Assembly (NCBI GenBank): GCA_002371345.1
Contig: DFHY01000090.1
Span: forward strand, 1 to 6,499
Length of the DNA: 6,499 bases
Reading direction: 5' to 3'
From: Lachnospiraceae bacterium UBA3711
Lineage (GTDB): Bacteria; Bacillota; Clostridia; Lachnospirales; Lachnospiraceae
Numbering within the stretch: the stretch's first letter is position 1; the number at the start of each line of letters is the position of its first letter. Position numbers and translations under genes: made by a program. Below are positions 1 through 4,407 of this stretch, in pieces. The notes under the pieces are model-generated. The model did not search any database. It was not told the DNA's origin and was given only the letters and a program-made list of their open reading frames with translations.

Positions 1-208
1 CGTTAACTACACGGTCACCGATCTTAAGTGTACCGGATGAAATCTCCTCCAGTCCCGCGACCATGCGGAGAGTTGTGGACTTTCCGCATCCGGACGGACC
101 GACGAAGATGATAAATTCCTTATCAGCGATCTCAAGGTTGAAATCCTTAACTGCTTCAAAACCATTCGGATAAACTTTGCAAATGTGTTCCAGGGATAAG
201 CTTGCCAT
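1..208 (-). CDS. ugpC: ABC transporter ATP-binding protein, UgpC/MsmK/MalK type (N-terminal part, cut by window edge)
   Basis: The first 69 codons of an ATPase subunit that would power import of sugars or glycerol-3-phosphate-like solutes; it acts on the cytoplasmic face with two permease subunits and a binding protein that are not in this window. The protein begins MASLSLEHICKVYPNGFEAV and has a complete Walker A motif, GPSGCGKST, at residues 37-45, followed by TLRMVAGLEEISSG, the sequence typical of the carbohydrate importer ATPases (CUT1 family). The Walker B, signature and C-terminal regulatory (TOBE-like) regions lie beyond base 1. The ATG at 208-206 is supported by a GGAGG ribosome binding site at 221-217. 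In Gram-positives such an ATPase is often shared by several sugar importers (MsmX/MsmK), which would fit its standing alone next to a divergent unrelated gene. The family call is firm; the exact substrate and the symbol are not. Confidence 0.9.
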   Translation of the reverse strand, partial: MASLSLEHICKVYPNGFEAVKDFNLEIADKEFIIFVGPSGCGKSTTLRMVAGLEEISSGTLKIGDRVVN

Positions 209-253
209 CTAAATTTCCTCCAAATCAGGACATAGGTTAATGCAACTGTTGTC

Positions 254-282
254 AGTATACCTCAGGCGGCAAAAACACACCA
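254..282 (-). promoter_or_regulatory. candidate promoter of the ABC ATPase gene
   Basis: On the minus strand a TATACT -10 box lies at 259-254, about 46 bases upstream of the ATG at 208. The hexamer 17 bp upstream (282-277, TGGTGT) matches the -35 consensus poorly, so the promoter would need an activator or be weak. Directly upstream, at 283-298, is TTGCTTAAGTTTACAA, whose right half and outer ends resemble LacI-family (CcpA-like) operators. The -10 is convincing; the operator reading is speculative. Confidence 0.4.
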
Positions 283-324
283 TTGCTTAAGTTTACAAAA
301 TTTTAGATAAACAGCCGTGCAAAA

Positions 325-339
325 CGACTACAAAAGTCG
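325..339. other. short perfect inverted repeat in the divergent intergenic region
   Basis: CGACT-ACAAA-AGTCG forms a 5-bp stem with a 5-base loop, between the two divergent promoters. It has no T-tract, so it is not an obvious terminator. It could be a small operator or simply chance. Confidence 0.25.
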
Positions 340-394
340 AACTGCCATCAGCGCATGTAGGATTTGACGAAATTTTGCAACAATCGTGAGCAAA

Positions 395-423
395 TTGACG
401 AAAAGGGCGATTACCGCTATACT
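395..423 (+). promoter_or_regulatory. sigma-A type promoter for the exonuclease gene
   Basis: TTGACG (395-400) and TATACT (418-423) are separated by exactly 17 bp, each one base away from consensus. Transcription would start near base 430, giving a leader of about 120 nt before the TTG start at 553. A loose dyad, TTTGC (374-378) with GCAAA (390-394), abuts the -35 box and could be a regulator site. The spacing and match make this the best promoter in the window. Confidence 0.75.
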
Positions 424-430
424 AAGAAAA

Positions 431-507
431 CACTGATTTAACTTAATAGCCGGAGGGTCCTGTCCGGCAAGCGTAAAGGCTTAAGTTAATGAGATTGTGA
501 CTCAGTG
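431..507 (+). promoter_or_regulatory. structured 5' leader of the exonuclease mRNA (nested inverted repeats)
   Basis: The predicted transcript begins almost exactly where a nested structure begins. The outer arms are CACTGA (431-436) and TCAGTG (502-507). Inside them is a perfect 9-bp stem, TTAACTTAA (438-446) with TTAAGTTAA (481-489), and inside that a 6-bp hairpin, GCCGGA (449-454) with TCCGGC (463-468). GCC at 449-451 could instead pair with GGC at 478-480, extending the 9-bp stem, so two mutually exclusive folds exist. A GGAGG motif (452-456) is buried in the inner hairpin. No run of T follows, so it is not a terminator or a classic attenuator. It matches no riboswitch class I know; the structure is seen, its function is inferred. 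Confidence 0.5.
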
Positions 508-515
508 TGACTCAG
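496..515 (+). repeat. perfect 10-bp tandem duplication in the leader
   Basis: TGTGACTCAG occurs twice back to back (496-505 and 506-515). The first copy supplies the TCAGTG arm that closes the leader structure, and the second offers a shorter competing arm (TCAG at 512-515). This may be a recent slippage event or a paired binding site. Confidence 0.8.
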
Positions 516-552
516 CTGATGACAATGCATTAGATAGAAGAAGAGATACGGT

Positions 553-1518
553 TTGGATTACATAGTTCTGGATCTGGAGTGGAACCAGTGCCCCTGCGGA
601 AAGAAAAAGGAAGACCCGAAACTGCCCTTTGAGATCATCGAGATCGGAGCGGTTAAGCTTGATTCTGCCTTCCGTGAGATCGGGACCTTCCATGAGACCA
701 TCCGCCCCGTTCTCTACCGGAAGCTTCATTATATGACACGCAGCGTCATCCATATGACAGAAGAGGACTTCGAGGGAAAACGCACATTTCCGCACGTATT
801 CGCGGACTTTCTCATCTGGTGCGGCGACTCCCCCGTCTTCTGCACGTGGGGACCGGGCGACCTGACCGAGCTTCAGAGAAATGTGCGATGGCACATCAGT
901 CACGGGTCCCTGACAGGACGCTGGCCGTTTCCGTTTCCGTTCTTCTACAGGGATATCCAGAAAGTGTTTTCATATGTATATGAAGACGGTAAGAACAGAC
1001 GATCCCTGGAGTGGGCCGTAGAATATCTGAAGATCGAGAAGACGGAGGAATTTCACGACGCGTTCTCGGACGCATGCTACACGTCGAAGATCATGCAGCT
1101 GCTTCCTCCCGATGATGTGCGCCGGTATTCCTCTATAGACACATACCGGACTCCGCTGAGGCGCAGCGAAGAGATCCTTGTTCGCTATGACCGGTATTTT
1201 AAGTTTATCTCAAAGACATTCCAAAACCGGGATGACATCATGAAAGACCGTGTCGTCACATCGACACGGTGCCTCAGCTGCGGTAAGAAGATACGACGCA
1301 ATATCAGATGGTTCTCAGATAACGGCAGGAACTACCTGTGCATCGCGCAGTGCCCGGACCACGGGCTGTTCCGCGGCAAGATACGGATACGGCAGAACGC
1401 GGACGATCAATGGTACGTTGTCAAGACCATCCGGTATGCCTGTGAGGAGGATGTGGACGCCGTCAGGAAGAAACAGGAAACACTCCGCCATCGCAGGCGG
1501 ATGCACCGCATGAGTTAA
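553..1518 (+). CDS. DEDDh-family 3'-5' exonuclease, KapD-like, with C-terminal zinc-ribbon-like extension
   Basis: A 321-residue cytoplasmic protein of the RNase T/DnaQ exonuclease superfamily. It should remove nucleotides from 3' ends of RNA or DNA using two metal ions. The metal ligands of the DEDDh fold are visible: D7 and E9 in VLDLEWNQ (Exo I), D103 in TWGPGDL (Exo II), and H168 with D173 in HDAFSDA (Exo III). The fold ends near residue 190. The remaining ~130 residues include C240-x2-C243 and C263-x3-C267-x2-H270, a likely zinc ribbon that could bind nucleic acid, then a very basic tail (RHRRRMHRM). KapD-type proteins I know of are nearer 200 residues, so this extension is an addition. 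The start is TTG at 553: an in-frame TAG at 535-537 rules out anything further upstream, and the D-Y-I-V-L-D-L-E N-terminus is typical of the family. The preceding AGAAGAAGAG is only a modest ribosome binding site, so initiation is probably weak. B. subtilis KapD is linked to sporulation control; whether this one is, I cannot tell. Confidence 0.85.
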   Translation: MDYIVLDLEWNQCPCGKKKEDPKLPFEIIEIGAVKLDSAFREIGTFHETIRPVLYRKLHYMTRSVIHMTEEDFEGKRTFPHVFADFLIWCGDSPVFCTWGPGDLTELQRNVRWHISHGSLTGRWPFPFPFFYRDIQKVFSYVYEDGKNRRSLEWAVEYLKIEKTEEFHDAFSDACYTSKIMQLLPPDDVRRYSSIDTYRTPLRRSEEILVRYDRYFKFISKTFQNRDDIMKDRVVTSTRCLSCGKKIRRNIRWFSDNGRNYLCIAQCPDHGLFRGKIRIRQNADDQWYVVKTIRYACEEDVDAVRKKQETLRHRRRMHRMS

Positions 1519-1531
1519 CCGGTGCCTGCAC

Positions 1532-1630
1532 CACCTGAACCAGCCGGAGTTTGCACTACTCAAACCATCCGTCGGTTAACTGCTCGAACCATCCGGCTGT
1601 TACACTGCCTGAATCCGCAGGCGCTTACAC
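1532..1630. repeat. four degenerate ~25-bp tandem repeats between convergent genes
   Basis: Copies lie at 1532-1556, 1557-1580, 1581-1605 and 1606-1630, of 25, 24, 25 and 25 bp. Each has a centre like CTCGAACCATCCGGC and ends in a GTTAAC/GTTACAC/GCTTACAC-like tail. The second and third copies are most alike. The last copy contains the stop codon of the recombinase-like gene (TAA on the minus strand at 1627-1625). GTTAACCG at 1514-1521, which includes the exonuclease stop codon, is a perfect inverted match to CGGTTAAC at 1573-1580. GGTG-CCTG-CACC at 1521-1532 is a small hairpin. No classic terminator with a T-run is visible between these convergent genes, so this block may serve in that place. 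Confidence 0.65.
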
Positions 1631-2362
1631 CGCCCTGTCAATATAAAAATCGCTGATCAGATCCTCAATGCTGTGGAGAAGCGCTTCGACCCTTCCATAG
1701 AACGCATCGTCGTTTCCCGGGTTCTCCATCTCATCCTCGAGCAGATTCATCGTATCTTTGATTCTTTCCATCCTGATAATGCCGGAGCCCTCCTCGAAGA
1801 GTCCCCTTCTGGCACGCACATTTTCCTCTGGTGTCATCGTCGCCGCGATAGTGTCCACCTTCGGCTTCTCGCCGATGAAGCGGAAGGTGACAGACGGTGA
1901 GGCATGATTGAGCAAATGAGTCAGATACGCGATGTCTCCTGTATTCTTATAGTACTTCCACGCGAATGTCTTGCGCATCGTCTGTGCTCCGACGGACCCG
2001 AGGCCAAGCCTCTGCCCGGCTGCCTTCATGGCGCGGTATGCCTGCTCTCTCGATATCGGCCGGTTCTTGTGGCCTGTAAAAAGAGGCGCCATGTCATCCT
2101 TATCCATCGTATACTCATCAATGACCGCTTTCAGATCCTGCTCAAAACGGTATGATCTCTTCACTTTCCTGGTACCCAGGTATACCGTGATGGAATCAAC
2201 TCCGCGTACATCCTTGACAGACAGCTTCAAAAGCTCCTGTACCTGCAGTCCTGTCCCTACTCCGAGACGGAACATGATAAAGTACTTAGTGTCAAGATTC
2301 ATCAGTTCCTGCTCATAACGTCTCAGAGTTTCTTCATCCTTAATCGGTGCAACCCAGTTCAT
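1625..2362 (-). CDS. tyrosine recombinase/integrase-like protein, catalytic domain only, active site apparently inactive
   Basis: A 245-residue protein that begins directly in the recombinase catalytic domain; the usual N-terminal core-binding domain (about 100 residues in XerC/XerD) is missing. The fold is recognisable from VGTGLQVQELLKL (35-47), the basic beta-hairpin TRKVKRSYR (64-72), GAQTMRKTFA (125-134) and LLNHASPSVTFRFIG (150-164). Of the residues needed for DNA cleavage, the first Arg is Q40, the His of the HxxR box is Q127 (R130 is kept), and the nucleophilic Tyr, expected nine residues after H153, is F162. H153 and the hairpin lysines K66/K68 remain. It should therefore bind DNA but not cut or rejoin it. 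Residues 170-245 are a charged helical extension of unknown role. The ATG has GGAG at 2374-2371 in good position. It lies 58 bp downstream of the carboxypeptidase gene on the same strand, with no obvious terminator between, so co-transcription is likely. Residue positions are observed; loss of activity and any regulatory role are inference. Confidence 0.8.
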   Translation of the reverse strand: MNWVAPIKDEETLRRYEQELMNLDTKYFIMFRLGVGTGLQVQELLKLSVKDVRGVDSITVYLGTRKVKRSYRFEQDLKAVIDEYTMDKDDMAPLFTGHKNRPISREQAYRAMKAAGQRLGLGSVGAQTMRKTFAWKYYKNTGDIAYLTHLLNHASPSVTFRFIGEKPKVDTIAATMTPEENVRARRGLFEEGSGIIRMERIKDTMNLLEDEMENPGNDDAFYGRVEALLHSIEDLISDFYIDRAV

Positions 2363-2420
2363 AATTCAAGCTCCATTTCTGTGACGTTTTCATTCTTCAC
2401 TGCGCTTATCCCCATCTCTT

Positions 2421-4094
2421 TTATCCGTCTTTATCATCGGAAAGATCGAGATCACTCAGCCCCGGATCTTTCTTCCAATCGTCCTTGCCGCGCATCTCTT
2501 CCTCCTCAGCCATTGCCTGCCGAAGCTCAGCCTCTATCTCAGCCGTCGACTTGGCTTCTATCTCATCCTCAAGCCTCTGGGCCTCCTCTCTCGCCGCGCG
2601 CAGCTTCTTTCTCGAGCGGTAATCCCTCGTCGAACGAAGCAGCAGCATCAGCAGAAGAAGCAGCAGCACGATGACGATCAGGCCTATGATAAGGATCAGC
2701 GTCTTGCGGTTCTTCTCGACAAAGACCGTAACCTTCCCGGCCATGTTATTTGCAAATGACCCGACGTCCTGCCATACGATATCGCTGGTATCCTTGATAC
2801 TGACCTCCTTATCGCCGGTCTCACCCTCTGCTCTCACACGGACCACTACCTGCCACGGATACGATACGCCCAGGCTTACCGGATTCACGCTGAGAGTCAT
2901 GCTGCCGACAGGCCAGTCATGGAACATATACGGGACACGGCCCGGTTCTCCCGGAACAGGCTGAACATTTCCGGAAGATACAACGACATCCGCCGCGGAA
3001 GCGTCAGCGGGAATCGACACAGTCCTCACGCCGCCGACATGAGACGCAACCTGAGAGAGTTCAGGCGCTTCAAGGGAAGCCGCCTTGCCGAGATACTGAA
3101 CCTTCATCAGCGAAGCCAGCGTCCTGTCGTCAGGCCCCGAGCCCATGTAGACATGCTGGAAATTATTGAATCCATAATTCAGCAGATCTATAGTCTCCAG
3201 ATAATTCTGATCGGCGCCGTTTCCATGAAGAAGCACGCACACCAGCCGCTTGCCGTCCCGCTCTCCGTAGGTTACCAGCGTATTCCAGGCCATCTGGGTG
3301 AAGCCGGTCTTACCGCCTGTACACCAGCTCGTATAGTAGTCTGTATCGCCCTTCAGCATCTGATGATGATTCGAGAGATACCTTGTCTCCTCGTACATAT
3401 TCGTCGGAGGAACCTCATACTCGACCGTGCCGCACATAGTACGGAACGTCTCATTCGCGTAGGCTGCCTGGGCGATCAGCGCCATATCATGGGCGGTAGT
3501 GTAGTGATCATCCGCGTGGAGTCCTGACGGATTGGAAAAATGCGTGCCCGTACAGCCAAGGGACTCTGCCTTCGCGTTCATCATCTGGGCAAACCCTTCC
3601 ATCGAACCGCCAACATATTCCGCCAGAGCATTTGCCGTGTCATTTGCCGACTCCAGCATGAGCGTGTACAGAGCGTCGCGTATAGACATCTGCTCACCTT
3701 CGGAAAGTCCTGTGTTCGACGCGTTTTCGTCCAGCTCGTACACGATCGGGGAACAGGTCATGACCGCGTCCAGATCCGCGTTCTCGAGAGTCAGAAGACA
3801 GGTCATGATCTTGGTGATCGACGCCGGATACAGCTTTCTGTCACAGTTTTTTGAATAGAGAAATGCGCCGGTATCCATATCCAGAACCACGCCAGCCGCG
3901 GCCTGGATCGCCTGACCCTCCGGCCACCCGGCAACGGAATTGGACTGAACCGGTTCATAATACTCTTCAGGGATATACTCCTCCTCTTCATCTCCCTCGT
4001 CGGCCCACGCCAAAGACAAAGACCCGCAGAGAAGAAGAGCTGTCATAAGAAAGCATGACAGTGCACGAAAAAAGAAAGGCTTTTTGATTATCAT
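2421..4094 (-). CDS. D-alanyl-D-alanine carboxypeptidase (serine peptidase family S11, low-molecular-mass penicillin-binding protein)
   Basis: A 557-residue exported enzyme that removes the terminal D-Ala from peptidoglycan stem peptides, limiting cross-linking; it would also bind beta-lactams. A signal peptide spans residues 1-31 with a likely AWA|DE cleavage site, followed by a very acidic stretch (DEGDEEEEYIPEEYYEP). The three catalytic motifs are intact: S92-I-T-K95 (nucleophile and base), S149-A-N151, and K262-T-G264. The catalytic domain ends near residue 320, followed by a beta-rich segment to about 440 that could correspond to the PBP5 C-terminal domain. A hydrophobic span at about 465-486 (a run of I, V and L) should anchor it, and unlike PBP5, which ends in an amphipathic helix, it continues as a ~70-residue highly charged tail (487-557) with a probable coiled coil at 495-535. 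With a cleaved signal peptide this tail would be cytoplasmic. The ATG at 4094-4092 is preceded by GGGGAG. DacA, DacB or DacF could each be the nearest named relative, so no symbol is given. Confidence 0.93.
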   Translation of the reverse strand: MIIKKPFFFRALSCFLMTALLLCGSLSLAWADEGDEEEEYIPEEYYEPVQSNSVAGWPEGQAIQAAAGVVLDMDTGAFLYSKNCDRKLYPASITKIMTCLLTLENADLDAVMTCSPIVYELDENASNTGLSEGEQMSIRDALYTLMLESANDTANALAEYVGGSMEGFAQMMNAKAESLGCTGTHFSNPSGLHADDHYTTAHDMALIAQAAYANETFRTMCGTVEYEVPPTNMYEETRYLSNHHQMLKGDTDYYTSWCTGGKTGFTQMAWNTLVTYGERDGKRLVCVLLHGNGADQNYLETIDLLNYGFNNFQHVYMGSGPDDRTLASLMKVQYLGKAASLEAPELSQVASHVGGVRTVSIPADASAADVVVSSGNVQPVPGEPGRVPYMFHDWPVGSMTLSVNPVSLGVSYPWQVVVRVRAEGETGDKEVSIKDTSDIVWQDVGSFANNMAGKVTVFVEKNRKTLILIIGLIVIVLLLLLLMLLLRSTRDYRSRKKLRAAREEAQRLEDEIEAKSTAEIEAELRQAMAEEEEMRGKDDWKKDPGLSDLDLSDDKDG

Positions 4095-4147
4095 GATACT
4101 CCCCTTAATTATTTATCCGCTCCCCAGCAGAAGTAATTGATGAAGGT

Positions 4148-4176
4148 ATTGTACCATCTTAAGTAAAAATATGCAA
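4148..4176 (-). promoter_or_regulatory. promoter of the carboxypeptidase / recombinase-like transcript
   Basis: On the minus strand TTGCAT (4176-4171) and TACAAT (4153-4148) are separated by exactly 17 bp. The start point would be near 4141, leaving a ~47-nt leader to the ATG at 4094. The match to sigma-A consensus is good, with four of six bases in the -35 and five of six in the -10. Confidence 0.65.
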
Positions 4177-4195
4177 CATATACTGGCAATGTTGC
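4173..4195. promoter_or_regulatory. operator-like dyad overlapping the carboxypeptidase -35 box
   Basis: GCAACAT (4173-4179) and ATGTTGC (4189-4195) form a perfect 7-bp inverted repeat with a 9-base spacer, so the half-site centres are 16 bp apart. The left arm covers four of the six bases of the -35 hexamer at 4171-4176. A dimeric repressor bound here would block RNA polymerase. No regulator can be named from the sequence. Confidence 0.5.
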
Positions 4196-4207
4196 GTTTA
4201 TACCTTA

Positions 4208-4264
4208 TTGCTTTTTTGATTGTATCATGCTATCTTGAACATATAGCAAGTCAGATCATCTAAT
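4208..4264 (+). promoter_or_regulatory. weak candidate promoters for the Rpn-like nuclease gene
   Basis: Two overlapping candidates exist on the plus strand. The first is TTGCTT (4208-4213), 17 bp, TATCTT (4231-4236). The second is TTGAAC (4235-4240), 18 bp, TCTAAT (4259-4264). Neither is close to consensus. The second -35 box sits inside a perfect 6-bp dyad, TGCTAT (4228-4233) with ATAGCA (4243-4248), again with a 9-base spacer. Either start would give a long leader of about 135-165 nt, which fits a tightly controlled gene. Confidence 0.35.
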
Positions 4265-4369
4265 GGCTGCGGTAACATATGCAGCTGTCAACATGCGGTA
4301 TTCTCCGCGATCACCCTTGCTTGTCACATATTCATAGCAGGGGAACCGCACCGTGTACCGCAGGCGCCA

Positions 4370-4401
4370 TACCTCTGCAGATTGTTTATCCAAAGGAGGT
4401 A
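4370..4401 (+). promoter_or_regulatory. SD of the Rpn-like gene with an upstream complementary (anti-SD) segment
   Basis: AAAGGAGGT (4392-4400) is a nearly perfect ribosome binding site 7 bases before the ATG at 4408 and fixes that start. Upstream, TACCTC (4370-4375) is exactly complementary to GAGGTA (4396-4401), and a U.G pair (4376/4395) extends the helix, so the site can fold shut across a ~20-base loop. Farther upstream, TGCGGTA occurs twice (4268-4274, 4294-4300) and its reverse complement TACCGCA once (4356-4362), offering other pairings. Complementarity is seen; translational control is inferred. Confidence 0.45.
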
Positions 4402-4407
4402 GTTTCA

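Noticed and set aside
449..490. Cyclic-di-GMP type I (GEMM) riboswitch in the exonuclease leader
   Set aside because: GGCAAGCGTAAAGGC is superficially like GEMM core bases, but the conserved GGCAAACC and GACGCAAAGCC segments and the two-helix layout with a tetraloop are not present.
489..533. Tiny upstream reading frames (ATG at 489 with three codons, ATG at 525 with two codons)
   Set aside because: Both are short enough to occur by chance and neither has a ribosome binding site at proper distance, so they are not reported as leader peptides.
502..903. 133-codon minus-strand open frame opposite the exonuclease start
   Set aside because: It overlaps the conserved Exo I region of the plus-strand gene, has no family features, and runs through the leader structure; a shadow frame.
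1315..1563. 82-codon minus-strand frame containing SGWFRW
   Set aside because: It lies mostly antisense to the exonuclease zinc-ribbon region. The GWF at its start is only the tandem repeat read in one frame.
2919..3527. 202-codon plus-strand open frame antisense to the carboxypeptidase gene
   Set aside because: The opposite strand encodes an intact carboxypeptidase with all catalytic motifs; the antisense frame lacks an SD or recognisable domains and reflects the codon bias of the real gene.
4279..4407. Upstream in-frame extension of the Rpn-like gene (start at 4279, adding 43 residues)
   Set aside because: The added peptide is unlike the family N-terminus and has no ribosome binding site, whereas the ATG at 4408 has an almost perfect SD at ideal distance and gives the typical start of the protein.
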